A stretch of DNA of 64,000 nucleotides from Microbacterium sp. NC79 (GTDB lineage Bacteria; Actinomycetota; Actinomycetes; Actinomycetales; Microbacteriaceae): NCBI RefSeq assembly GCF_019061125.1, contig NZ_JAHQYI010000001.1:1178001-1242000 (forward strand), given 5' to 3'. The notes under the pieces are model-generated. The model was given only the letters and a program-made list of their open reading frames with translations, searched no databases and had not been told where the DNA came from. This document shows, one piece after another, positions 24,700-36,800 of this stretch (within the stretch, counting starts at the first letter, position 1; every line of letters begins with the position of its first letter). Position numbers and translations under genes: made by a program.

Positions 24700-26762
24700 C
24701 GTTTCACCCACAAAACATGTGCCGGCTGCGTGAACGCGTCAAGCCGGACGTAGTTATGGTCGCTCCAAGTCCACGTGGCTCCGGTGAGCAAGTCAACGAC
24801 CGGAAACTGCTCCCCAGGCGCAATGTCGAACGCGGTGGTGTCGAGGTGCACCATGGTCTCACGTACCGAGTGCGGGTCGACGTTGACGACGACGATGATG
24901 GTGTCGTCTTTTCCGTTGGGGCTGAGTGCAGCGTCGATGTGCTTTGAGTACACCAGGATGGCGTCATCGTCAGACGCGTGTGCCCGGAACGAGCGCAACT
25001 GACTCAGCGCAGGATGAGCATCCCGGATACCGTTCAGCGTGCGCAGGAGCGGTGCCAACGAATCACCAGACGCTTCGGCAGCATCGAAATCGCGGAGCTT
25101 GTACTCGTATTTCTCGCTGTCGATGTTTTCTTCCGCTCCCGGGCGCGCCACCGACTCGAAGAGTTCGAATCCGGCGTACACGCCCCAAGTGGGCGCCGCG
25201 GTCGCAGCGATGATTGCGCGAATCGCGAATGCTGCCCGACCGCCGAACTGGAGGTACTCGGTAAGGATATCGGGGGTGTTCACGAACAGGTTGGGCCGCA
25301 GATAGTCCGCGGTTTCGGTAGCCAGCCCGGTGAGAAACTCTTCCAGCTCGGTCTTGGTATTGCGCCATGTGAAGTAGGTATAGCTCTGCTGGAAACCAGC
25401 GGCTGCGAGCGCCCGCAACGGTGCAGGACGGGTAAACGCCTCGGCAAGAAACACGACGTCAGGGTTCTGCCGAAGCACCTCGGCAATGAGCCACTCCCAA
25501 AACTGCAGCGGCTTCGTGTGCGGGTTGTCGACACGGAAGATCGTCACGCCCTGCGCAATCCAGTGCCGAACCACGCGGAGCACTTCGGCACGGATGCCAT
25601 CTGGATCGTTGTCGAAGTTGATCGGGTAAATGTCCTGGTACTTCTTTGGCGGATTCTCCGCGTACGCGATGGTTCCGTCAGGCAACGTGGTGAACCATTC
25701 CGGGTGCTCAGTGACCCACGGGTGGTCGGGCGCAGCCTGGAGGGCGAGGTCGAGGGCAACGTCGATGCCTTCGCCTCTTGCCGCCGCAACAAAAGCACGG
25801 AAGTCAGCCATGGTTCCGAGATCCGGATGCACGGCGTCGTGGCCGCCTGCGGCTGATCCGATCGCCCAGGGCGAGCCGGGATCCGCTTCAGTCGCAACGA
25901 GGGTGTTGTTCGGCCCCTTGCGGTTGATCGTGCCGATCGGGTGGATCGGGGGCAGGTAGACGACATCGAAACCCATTCCGGCGACGGCAGGAAGCCGCTT
26001 TTGAGCGGTTGCGAAGGTTCCGGAGGCGATTGATCCGTCGGCGCGTCTGGTAGCGCCCTCGGAGCGCGGAAAGAATTCATACCAGCTGCCCACGCCTGCG
26101 CGTGCCCGCTCAACGAGGAGCGTGCGGGGAGCGTCAACGGTGATGAGGGACATCACCGGGCGAGCAAAGAGCATGGCAGCCAGGTCGGGATCATCGACGA
26201 CGCCGAGAGCGGCAGTCGTATCGGCATCGCTTGATCGCAGAGTTTTGATGGCCGCTGTGAGAAGCGCCTTCTCGGGTGCGGGGTGTTTGCCCTTCGCGAC
26301 CGCACGTTCCAGGACGAGGGCGCCGGACTCCCGCATCACGGCAATATCGACGCCCGCGGCCAGCTTGAGGTGCGCGGCGTGCTGCCAGGTTAAGAAGTCA
26401 TCGGCGAACGATTCAAACTGAAACGTCCACACGCCCTGCTCAAGCGGGGCGAGAAGAACCTGCCAGCGGTCAAGACCTGTTCCGGTGTTCTGCAAGCGAT
26501 GCAAGCTCTGCGCGCCGCTCGGCGACGTGAGCCGCACCTGCACGCCGATGAGATCGTGGCCCTCACGGAAAGCGGTGGCGCCGAAGGGAATGACTTCACC
26601 CACATAGCCCTTGGGGCGGTACGCACCGGGTGCAGCGGGAACGACGTCACTGAGCGGAATGCGACCGCTGACCGTGTTGCGCTTTTTCTGCCACGCTGAG
26701 GCGGGCCGAAGGGGAATCGGTCGGGAACTACGGATGGGAGTAACGCTCTCAAGTGCGGACAC
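24696..26762 (-). CDS. glgE: Alpha-1,4-glucan:maltose-1-phosphate maltosyltransferase
   Basis: A 688-residue GH13_3 enzyme that extends alpha-1,4-glucan with maltosyl units from maltose-1-phosphate, a glycogen route typical of actinobacteria. An N-terminal Ig-like domain (about 40-140) and a helical segment precede the barrel. Diagnostic parts are [51 protein letters not shown] with the nucleophile Asp, and FLAEAFTRP with the acid Glu. GTG at 26762 is preceded by TAGATT with a 6-base gap, so a leaderless internal promoter is likely. No maltose-1-phosphate-forming enzyme lies in the window. Confidence 0.96.
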   Translation of the reverse strand: MSALESVTPIRSSRPIPLRPASAWQKKRNTVSGRIPLSDVVPAAPGAYRPKGYVGEVIPFGATAFREGHDLIGVQVRLTSPSGAQSLHRLQNTGTGLDRWQVLLAPLEQGVWTFQFESFADDFLTWQHAAHLKLAAGVDIAVMRESGALVLERAVAKGKHPAPEKALLTAAIKTLRSSDADTTAALGVVDDPDLAAMLFARPVMSLITVDAPRTLLVERARAGVGSWYEFFPRSEGATRRADGSIASGTFATAQKRLPAVAGMGFDVVYLPPIHPIGTINRKGPNNTLVATEADPGSPWAIGSAAGGHDAVHPDLGTMADFRAFVAAARGEGIDVALDLALQAAPDHPWVTEHPEWFTTLPDGTIAYAENPPKKYQDIYPINFDNDPDGIRAEVLRVVRHWIAQGVTIFRVDNPHTKPLQFWEWLIAEVLRQNPDVVFLAEAFTRPAPLRALAAAGFQQSYTYFTWRNTKTELEEFLTGLATETADYLRPNLFVNTPDILTEYLQFGGRAAFAIRAIIAATAAPTWGVYAGFELFESVARPGAEENIDSEKYEYKLRDFDAAEASGDSLAPLLRTLNGIRDAHPALSQLRSFRAHASDDDAILVYSKHIDAALSPNGKDDTIIVVVNVDPHSVRETMVHLDTTAFDIAPGEQFPVVDLLTGATWTWSDHNYVRLDAFTQPAHVLWVKR

Positions 26763-26768
26763 GCCTTG

Positions 26769-26774
26769 AATCTA
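26769..26774 (-). promoter_or_regulatory. TAGATT -10 element, leaderless start of glgE
   Basis: On the minus strand TAGATT is followed by exactly 6 bases and then the glgE GTG. Confidence 0.5.
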
Positions 26775-26841
26775 CCGCCCGAATGCATCGCGTGGGTATG
26801 CCCGGTGTTACGTGCGTGTCACTGCGTTGCAAACACTGGTG

Positions 26842-28914
26842 TCACTCTGCGGCGAACAGGTGCATGGCGGTACCGCGCAACGGAACCAGGTCGCCTGCCA
26901 CGAAAGTTGTGCGGTCAGTCAGAGGCGATTCTTCCTCGCTCGACCACAGCGAGCGGAAACGCGTCACACCAGCCACCGTGGGCAGCACGACGTCGATGGG
27001 CGACTCCTTGCCATGCACGATCAGCAGAATGCGGTTGTGTGGTTTGCCCGCGACCGGAGTCTCTGCAGCGAAATATTGCAGGGTGCGGTGCTCTGGATCA
27101 TGCCAACGGTCGCTTGCCATGGTTTCGCCGTGTTCGTCATACCAGTCCATCTCGCTGGATCCGGGTACGTGCCTGCCGAGCTCGGCAAAGCGCGCCGGTC
27201 GCAGCGCGGCATTTTCGCGACGAAGGCGGATGAGGGTGGCCACATGCGCACGCAGATCAATCTGCCACTGCGCCAACTGCCACGACAGCCACGTGAGTTC
27301 TGAATCATGGCAGTAGGCGTTGTTGTTTCCGCGTTGGGTACGCCCCGTCTCGTCGCCCGCGGTAATCATGGGAGTGCCAGCCGAGAGCAGGAGCGTGCCG
27401 AACAGGTTCCGCATGGCTTTGCGGCGCAGCGCGCGAATCGTGGGGTCATCGGTGATGCCTTCAGCGCCATGGTTGAACGAACGATTCGTATCGGCGCCGT
27501 CGCGGTTGTGTTCGCCATTGTCGAGGTTGTTCTTTGTCGAAAACGACACCAGATCGCGCATCGTGAATCCATCGTGTGCGGTGACGAAATTCACGCCAGC
27601 GAGGGGGCCACGATCCGGAGCGAAAGTGTTCGACGAGCCGGCGAGACGGGTCGCGAACCCTCCAATACCGGCCGGAGCGACGCTGGCACGGCGGGCGTAG
27701 TCGATGTCGCTCAGCCAAAAGTTGCGGACACGGTCGCGGTAGCGGTCATTCCACTCTTGCCAACCGTCACCAAATGCACCGGTCTTCCATCCGTCAATAC
27801 CCACGTCCCATGGTTCCGCGATGAGCTTCGTGGTCTTCAGTACCGGGTCAGCCAGGATCGCCTGCAGGAGGGGATGCTCCGCCGTGAAGGCGTGTGTCTC
27901 GTCGCGGCCGAGGGAGGTAGCCAGGTCAAAGCGGAACCCGTCGACCTGAACCTCCTCTGCCCAGTACCGCAGCGAGTCCAGCACGAGGCGTGCGGCGGCC
28001 GGAGTCGCGGTGTTGAGGGTATTGCCGCACCCGGTGGTGTCGACGTACTCACCGCTGTCGGGGAGCTGTCGATAGTAGGCCGCATCATCCAGGCCACGCA
28101 GACTCGACGTCGGTCCGCCAGGGCCTTCTTCCGATGTGTGGTTGTAGACGACGTCGAGAATCACTTCGAGACCCGCCTCATGCAGTGACTTCACCATCTG
28201 CTTGAACTCTCGCAGCACAGCGGATGGCCCCTCGCGCCGTGCCGCAATCGTCGCGTACGGCGCATGCGGGGTGAAGAAGTTCAGTGTGTTGTAACCCCAG
28301 TAGTTCGCCAACCCCAACTGCAGCAGTCGTGGTTCCGACATGAACTGATGCACGGGAAGGAGCTCAACGGTCGTGATGCCGAGCGAGTGGAAGTGTTCGA
28401 TCATCGCCGGATGCCCAAGACCCGCATACGTTCCGTGCAGAGCCGCAGGAACATCAGGGTGACGCTTACTCAAACCTTTCAGATGCCCCTCGTAGATGAT
28501 GGTCTCGTCGAGGGGAATGAGCGGCTTCACCGCGTGGCCCCAGTCAAATGCGGTATCCACCACAACGCTGCGAAAATCGTCGTACCCGTGACCCTGAACG
28601 AGACCGCGCGAGTACGGATCAATCAGAAATTGGTTCTTGTCGAAGCGGGAGGTGTCGGAACCATCGGCACGGAAGGCATAGTGGGTGCCGACAGTGAGGG
28701 CATCCGTCGTGACTTGCCACACATCATCATCGCCACGCTGTAACGGAATCGCCTGCGTCACCCAGTCGAGGTCGGCCTCGTTGAAGATGACGAGCTCAAC
28801 AGCCGTCGCGTTCTGCGACCAGACGCGTACCGTCGCGCCGCCTGCGGCGAGCGTCACTCCGAGTGCGTTGAGCTTGGGGGAGAGGAGGCCCGGTGGGGGC
28901 ACGTCGGTCGCCAT
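26842..28914 (-). CDS. glgX: Glycogen debranching enzyme (isoamylase/GlgX type)
   Basis: A 690-residue GH13_11 enzyme that hydrolyses alpha-1,6 branches. The CBM48 starts at once (LNALGVTLAAGGATVRVWS). Barrel motifs are VILDVVYNHTSEE, DGFRFDLATSLGRD with the nucleophile Asp, LIAEPWDVG with the acid Glu, and FVTAHDGFT. The frame is open to 28947, but the ATG at 28914 is preferred because TATGCT (28922-28927) precedes it by 7 bases, like other leaderless starts here. A longer start would place a LacI-type operator inside the coding region. It is the first gene of glgX-glgE-glgB. Confidence 0.93.
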   Translation of the reverse strand: MATDVPPPGLLSPKLNALGVTLAAGGATVRVWSQNATAVELVIFNEADLDWVTQAIPLQRGDDDVWQVTTDALTVGTHYAFRADGSDTSRFDKNQFLIDPYSRGLVQGHGYDDFRSVVVDTAFDWGHAVKPLIPLDETIIYEGHLKGLSKRHPDVPAALHGTYAGLGHPAMIEHFHSLGITTVELLPVHQFMSEPRLLQLGLANYWGYNTLNFFTPHAPYATIAARREGPSAVLREFKQMVKSLHEAGLEVILDVVYNHTSEEGPGGPTSSLRGLDDAAYYRQLPDSGEYVDTTGCGNTLNTATPAAARLVLDSLRYWAEEVQVDGFRFDLATSLGRDETHAFTAEHPLLQAILADPVLKTTKLIAEPWDVGIDGWKTGAFGDGWQEWNDRYRDRVRNFWLSDIDYARRASVAPAGIGGFATRLAGSSNTFAPDRGPLAGVNFVTAHDGFTMRDLVSFSTKNNLDNGEHNRDGADTNRSFNHGAEGITDDPTIRALRRKAMRNLFGTLLLSAGTPMITAGDETGRTQRGNNNAYCHDSELTWLSWQLAQWQIDLRAHVATLIRLRRENAALRPARFAELGRHVPGSSEMDWYDEHGETMASDRWHDPEHRTLQYFAAETPVAGKPHNRILLIVHGKESPIDVVLPTVAGVTRFRSLWSSEEESPLTDRTTFVAGDLVPLRGTAMHLFAAE

Positions 28915-28921
28915 GCGATAC

Positions 28922-28927
28922 AGCATA
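28922..28927 (-). promoter_or_regulatory. TATGCT -10 element of glgX
   Basis: On the minus strand TATGCT stands 7 bases before the ATG at 28914. The LacI-type palindrome at 28931-28942 abuts it on the upstream side. Confidence 0.5.
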
Positions 28928-28930
28928 GGT

Positions 28931-28942
28931 GCAAGCGCTTGC
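28931..28942. promoter_or_regulatory. LacI-family-type operator at the glgX promoter
   Basis: GCAAGCGCTTGC is a perfect 12-base palindrome with the central CG step typical of LacI/GalR/MalR operators. It lies 3 bases upstream of the glgX -10, where a bound repressor would block RNA polymerase. The cognate regulator is not in the window. Confidence 0.6.
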
Positions 28943-29005
28943 CGCACCGCGTCACCTGACGGGTAGGTTCGCGCCGTGGGGGTCAGACAGTGACAACATA
29001 GAAGG

Positions 29006-30166
29006 ATGACGGTGTACCTCGATCACGCGGCGACAACGCCGCTCCGCTCAGAAGCTCGCGACGCGTGGCTGGCGGCGATCGATACCGTTGGTAATCCCTC
29101 GTCGATTCACCGCTCAGGCCAGGCAGCGCGCCGGTTACTGGAAGACGCGCGTGAGCGTCTGGCAGCCGTGCTGGGGTGTGACGCGATTGAGGTGGTGTTT
29201 ACTTCGGGCGGAACCGAAGCCATCAACCTTGCGGTCAAGGGGCTGTGGTTTTCGCGCGCCGCTGAACGCAACGTCGTTGTCCTTCCCGATGGCGAACATC
29301 ACGCGACGCTTGACGCCGTGGAGTGGCTACGCACGGGAGAAGGAGCCACCGTGCGCCCTGTCGCCCTGGATCGGGTCGCCCGGATTCCGGTCGATACGTT
29401 TGCGAAGGCGCTCGCGGCAGATGTTGCGGTAGCAACCGCAATGGTCGCCAACAATGAGGCCGGAACCATTAACGATGCCGTGGCGCTCGCGGCGGCTGCC
29501 ACCGATGCTGGCGTGCCGCTTCATCTCGACGCTGTCGCCTCTTTCGGGCACTGTGATCTTCCTTTTTCATCACTGGCACGTTCGGCCGCAGGCGGCGCGC
29601 ACCTCATGAGTATCTCCGCGCACAAGATTGGCGGGCCGCCCTCGATTGGTGCGCTCGTGGTGTCTCGCAAGGCGACTATTACGGCGTTGCATCACGGCGG
29701 GTCGGCCCAACGCGGGTTGCGGGCAGGCACGCCCGATGCCCCGTCGGCTGCGGCCTTTGCCGCGGCTGCTGAGGCCACATTTGACGAGCGGGTGAAGGAA
29801 GATTTCCGACTCCGCGAGCTTCGAGACGCACTCATCTCCGGCATCGGCTCCGTGGTTCCGGAATCTGAGCTCCTCGGCGACCCCGACGATCGACTTCCTG
29901 GCAACGCGCATTTCCTGTTTCCCGGCGCCGCGGGGGAGTCCATGCTTTACCTCCTGGACGCGGCCGACATTGCCGTTTCTACCGGGTCGGCGTGCCAAGC
30001 CGGAATTGCGGAACCATCGCATGTCGTGCAGGCGATGGGTCGGACCGAGGCGGAAGCGCGGAGCGTTTTGCGGATGACCGTTGGCCGCACCACGACGCCT
30101 GCCGATGTCGATGCCGTCATCGCGGCCGTTGGTGACGCATACCGGCGGGCATCCGGTAGGCGATAG
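29006..30166 (+). CDS. Cysteine desulfurase (NifS/IscS family)
   Basis: A 386-residue PLP enzyme that takes sulfur from cysteine as a persulfide for thio-cofactors and tRNA thiolation. Motifs are [10 protein letters not shown] at the start, [42 protein letters not shown] with the PLP Lys, and [10 protein letters not shown] with the catalytic Cys. ATG at 29006 is used; no good Shine-Dalgarno is present. mnmA follows 68 bases after the stop, so this is probably the sulfur donor for tRNA 2-thiouridine. It is divergent from glgX with only about 90 bases between starts. Confidence 0.93.
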   Translation: MTVYLDHAATTPLRSEARDAWLAAIDTVGNPSSIHRSGQAARRLLEDARERLAAVLGCDAIEVVFTSGGTEAINLAVKGLWFSRAAERNVVVLPDGEHHATLDAVEWLRTGEGATVRPVALDRVARIPVDTFAKALAADVAVATAMVANNEAGTINDAVALAAAATDAGVPLHLDAVASFGHCDLPFSSLARSAAGGAHLMSISAHKIGGPPSIGALVVSRKATITALHHGGSAQRGLRAGTPDAPSAAAFAAAAEATFDERVKEDFRLRELRDALISGIGSVVPESELLGDPDDRLPGNAHFLFPGAAGESMLYLLDAADIAVSTGSACQAGIAEPSHVVQAMGRTEAEARSVLRMTVGRTTTPADVDAVIAAVGDAYRRASGRR

Positions 30167-30221
30167 CCGCGTCACAGTCGTCCGTGTTTGGCGTTCCTGC
30201 GCCTCCCAGGTTCATCGGTCG

Positions 30222-30227
30222 TAAACT
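30222..30227 (+). promoter_or_regulatory. TAAACT -10 element, leaderless start of mnmA
   Basis: TAAACT is followed by 7 bases and the mnmA ATG at 30235. No recognisable -35 is seen. Confidence 0.5.
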
Positions 30228-30234
30228 GGTACCT

Positions 30235-31329
30235 ATGCGTATTTTGGCTGCCATGAGTGGTGGAGTGGACTCTGCCGTTGCTGCGGCTCGTGCGGTAGAA
30301 GCCGGACACGAGGTTGTTGGCGTACACCTGGCGCTTTCGCGTGCAGGCGGCACGCTACGCACCGGCTCTCGCGGGTGCTGCACTATTGAGGATGCGATGG
30401 ACGCGCGTCGCGCTGCCGACAAACTCGGCATCCCGTTCTACGTGTGGGATTTCTCCGAGCGTTTTCGCGAAGACGTGATCGCCGACTTCGTTTCTGAGTA
30501 CCAGGCCGGGCGCACACCGAACCCGTGCATGCGCTGCAACGAGAAGATTAAGTTTGCGGCGCTGTTGGAGCGTGCCATTGAGCTCGGCTTCGATGCGGTC
30601 TGCACCGGCCACTACGCCAATCTCGTTGAGGGGCCAGGCGGCCTGGAACTGCACCGCGCAGCCGACAACGCGAAGGACCAGTCGTATGTGCTAGGCGTGC
30701 TGACTACCGAGCAGCTGGCGCACACGTACTTCCCGCTGGGCTCGACGCCGACGAAGGCTCTGGTGCGCGCGGAAGCTGCCGAACGCGGGCTCACCGTCGC
30801 GCAGAAGCCCGACAGCCATGACATTTGCTTCATCCCTGATGGTGACACGAAGGGCTGGTTGGCCGAGAAGGTCGGCACCGCCACCGGCGACATCGTTGAC
30901 CGCGAAGGCAACGTTGTTGGCTCGCACGAGGGCGCGCACGCGTACACCGTTGGTCAGCGCCGAGGCTTGCACCTGGGCGTGCCCGCCGCCGATGGCAAGC
31001 CGCGCTTTGTGCTTGAGGTTCGACCGGTGTCGAACACGGTCGTGGTTGGCCCGAAGGCTGCTCTCGCGACGGCGCTGATCGCCGGTGCGCGCTACTCATG
31101 GGCGGGTGCAGCGCCGGTTGAGAGCCAGTTCCGTTGTCACGTGCAGATTCGCGCGCATGCGGAACCTGTTCCCGCGCTCGCTGTCGTCACCGATGGTTCC
31201 GTCACCGTCACGCCGGATGAGCCGCTTGACGGTGTCGCTCCCGGGCAGACCGCCGTGCTGTACCTCGGTACCCGTGTGCTCGGTCAGTTCACAATTGACC
31301 GCACCGAGTCTGCCGTTCCCGTCGGTTAA
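30235..31329 (+). CDS. mnmA: tRNA-specific 2-thiouridylase
   Basis: A 364-residue ATP-pyrophosphatase that thiolates U34 of Lys, Glu and Gln tRNAs. The PP-loop is [12 protein letters not shown] at the N-terminus. [12 protein letters not shown] carries the first catalytic Cys and [12 protein letters not shown] the second, with GQRRGLHLG for tRNA binding. The frame is open from 30184, but homology begins at ATG 30235, just after a -10-like hexamer. The upstream neighbour is a cysteine desulfurase, its likely sulfur source. Confidence 0.96.
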   Translation: MRILAAMSGGVDSAVAAARAVEAGHEVVGVHLALSRAGGTLRTGSRGCCTIEDAMDARRAADKLGIPFYVWDFSERFREDVIADFVSEYQAGRTPNPCMRCNEKIKFAALLERAIELGFDAVCTGHYANLVEGPGGLELHRAADNAKDQSYVLGVLTTEQLAHTYFPLGSTPTKALVRAEAAERGLTVAQKPDSHDICFIPDGDTKGWLAEKVGTATGDIVDREGNVVGSHEGAHAYTVGQRRGLHLGVPAADGKPRFVLEVRPVSNTVVVGPKAALATALIAGARYSWAGAAPVESQFRCHVQIRAHAEPVPALAVVTDGSVTVTPDEPLDGVAPGQTAVLYLGTRVLGQFTIDRTESAVPVG

Positions 31330-31443
31330 CGCCGCCTGCTCACACGAGTCGCGCGTGCGTCACGAGCGTCGAGACGGAGCTGTCGAATTGCCGTTCGCTC
31401 AGCGCCACGAGCGTCACTCTCGCCCAGTGTCCGATGCACGGCC

Positions 31444-31449
31444 TATCGT
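31444..31449 (+). promoter_or_regulatory. TATCGT -10 element, leaderless start of ligA
   Basis: TATCGT is followed by 6 bases and the ligA GTG at 31456. Confidence 0.45.
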
Positions 31450-31452
31450 TGA

Positions 31453-33786
<2,334 letters not shown>

Positions 33787-33818
33787 GAGGCCACAGCAGG
33801 CATAACCCCACACCTAGT

Positions 33819-33846
33819 ATAGAGTTAGTGAAAACATGGACTCTAT
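33819..33846. promoter_or_regulatory. Inverted repeat upstream of the repeat-rich surface protein
   Basis: ATAGAGT (33819-33825) and ACTCTAT (33840-33846) with a 14-base spacer, in an AT-rich gap of about 80 bases that stands out from the GC-rich surroundings. No T-run follows, so it is more likely an operator than a terminator for ligA. Confidence 0.4.
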
Positions 33847-33864
33847 TTAGGTTTGATGAGATAA

Positions 33865-36800
33865 TTGTCGTTCTATCCTGCTGCTTCCTCCCGCGGTCAC
33901 CGCGCGATCGCACTGCTTGTTGCTTCCTCACTATTTCTTGCAGTGACGGCATCGATACCTGTTGCTTCTGCGGCACCCCAGCCGCTCGCCTTTGACGTCG
34001 AAGGCGGTGAATCAACGAGCTTCGTGGTTCCCGAAGGTGTCACGTCGCTGACGTTCACGGTGGCAGGCGCTGCCGGTGGCTCCGGAGGTTCCGGATGGTC
34101 GACCATGCTCAGTGAGGGCGGTGCCGGAGCCGAAGTGAGTGGCACGATCGCGGTCCGCCCCGGAAACGTCGTGACCCTCCAGTCGGCCGAAGCTGGTCAA
34201 GAAGGCACCGGACGCATAACCGGTGTGAACGGATCGGGTGGAGCCGGTTACTCTCCTGGCGGATCGGGTGGCCAACCTCTGACCAGCCAAGCATCGGGTT
34301 CCGGCGGTGGTGGTGGCGGATCAAGCGCGCTCGTTATTGACGGCGTACCCGTGGCAGTCGCGGGTGGCGGTGGCGGTGGTGGTGGCACCGGATACGAGTC
34401 CCGGATGTGGCAGGCGCCCGATCTGCAACGCGGAGGCAATGGCGGGAGCCAGTCTGGCGGTGTGAGTGCAGACGGCTCGGGTGGTGGCGCTGGTGGGGCT
34501 TTCGGGGGTGCCTCGTCTGCAAACGGAACGGACGGCTCGGGCGCGTCAGTGGGCGCTACCAATGGCGGTGGAGGCGGCGGTGGGGGCGGCCATGTTGGCG
34601 GTGTCGGGGGTGCTCACGGCTTTGGACGCTGGTCGAATGGCTTCGAAGAGCATAATTGGGCGGCTGGCGGAGGCGGCGGCGGTGCCGGAACCTCGATGAT
34701 CGCACCAGAGGTCACCGCCGTAAACCGGACGCTCAGCACCGCACACGAGGGAGCTGTATCAGTTACCTTGAACGCACGCGCGGCACTGGACGTCACCGTG
34801 CCCGAGACGATCCATCGGCACGAGCCCTTTACGGTCGACGTCAAGGTTGATTTCATCGAGCAGCCTCGGAGTTACGCCGGGCGCTTCGAGGTCGTCTGGG
34901 AGGGCGGTGCAACTCAGACATTCGAAACAAGCGATGCCCGCGCGACAACGAGCGTAACTCTCACCCCGAGTGGAGCGACCGCAGCGCCGCTGTCGATTGT
35001 CTATGTTCCAACCGATGCGTCTGATAGCCGCGCCAGCTACGCTGCCGACATGCCCGTGACGCTGTATCCGGTGCAGGTCAATCTCAGTATCGCGGATATT
35101 GAATCCGGGTGGCTGTTCTTGCAGCGTGATCATGATCTGACCGCCACCCTCATAGCCGACAGCCCCGCTCCGTTGGTAGGAACGATGCAGTACCGCGTCG
35201 ACGGAAACGTGGTCGGTTCGCTTCCCGTTGAGGGGCCGGGCGAATATTCCTTGGCGTGGCGGCCCACCCAGAAATCGCACACCTATAGCCTGACGGCATC
35301 GTTCGTGCCGCACGCGGATAGTGCATACGCGGCCGCGTCTGGCTCCTTGCTGGCAAGCTTTCAGGCGGCATTTCCGACGGTCAACGTTTCTGTACCCACC
35401 ATGATTCGCATGGGGCAACGGCCGATGCAGAGTGCCTACGTCGCGCACGCCGACGGCACGACTCCCGGCGGCAGGTTCACCACGACATTTACGAACACGT
35501 CAACACAACGTGGGTACGAAGTATCGGTTCCTGTCAGCGGCAACAACGTTGCGTTCGAGACGCCACAACTTCCCGTTGGTGAGTACTCCGTATTCGCGTA
35601 TTACGCATCCGGGTATGAGCTCTCGCAACCCGGGTGGGCCTATGCCAACATGCGGGTAGAAAAGGTGCCCACCTCAGTATCGATCGCTACGACCGAGACC
35701 TGGTATCCGGTTCCGACGGCGGAGATTCGCGCCGTTGTCACAAACGATGACTCGGATGATGGGCGCTCGCCCGCGGGATCGATATCGTTCGACGTCACAG
35801 CTTCTGGGACCACAACAACGGTCCAGGGCTCTCCGTTGCCTGGCGGCGACCCCGGAACGACGGTCTACCTCGCGCGTTTTCCGAGCCCCGCCACCGATGA
35901 GATCATCGTGACCGCTGACTTTGTGGGTGACGCCATATTCGCGTCGTCGGAGAGCGGAGAAACAACGCTTCACGGTGGTGTGTGGCCGATGTCAGCATTT
36001 GGTGCGCTTTCACAGCAGAGTTCGACGTCGAACTCTCGCGGCGTGACCTATACCGTGATGGTCGAACAAATCATCTCGGATGCGCCGCCATTTTCCGGAA
36101 CCGCGCGACTGCTCATCGACGGTGTGCTTACCGGACATACTTTGCCAATCACGAACGGCAAAGCCACCCTTAACCTCCCGAGCGCGCTCTCCGTGGGAAG
36201 CTACCGCGTCGCGGCCCAGGTGGACTTGTCGGCAAGCGGATATGGAATCACCACGCTTGATGCGTCGGTATTCACCGTCAACCCGATTGGCACGACAACG
36301 TCGCTCAGCTTGCCCGCCACGTTCACGGAAGGCGTTCAGACAACAGTAGGAGCTTCCGTGACAACACGTGATGGCTCCGAACCCGACGGCAGCGTTGTCT
36401 TCGAAGCCGCTGGGTGGAGAGACACGGTTCTCGTGGTCGATGGTCGTGCGACGACCACCCTTGTGCCGGTCGTCGGCATGACCTCGATCACGGCAACATT
36501 CGTGCCGAGTTCGGAAGGATGGGGAGGCAGTACCGCATGGACTGCAGTTGACGTCATACCGGATGACACGGGGGCCAATAGCAACGCCGACGCAGACTCC
36601 GAGGCAAACGTGGATGCGGGCGCTGACGGTGGTACACAAGCCGGCGCCGACGGCGCTTCCAGTGAGGCTGATGCAGATGTTGACGATGGGGCCGCTGCTG
36701 GCGCGGGCGCTGATGTGAATGGGAGTGCGGAGGCGGATGTTATGGCTGGCGCCGACGCTAACGCGGGTGCTGAGGCGGATGTTACGGCTGGCGCCGACGC

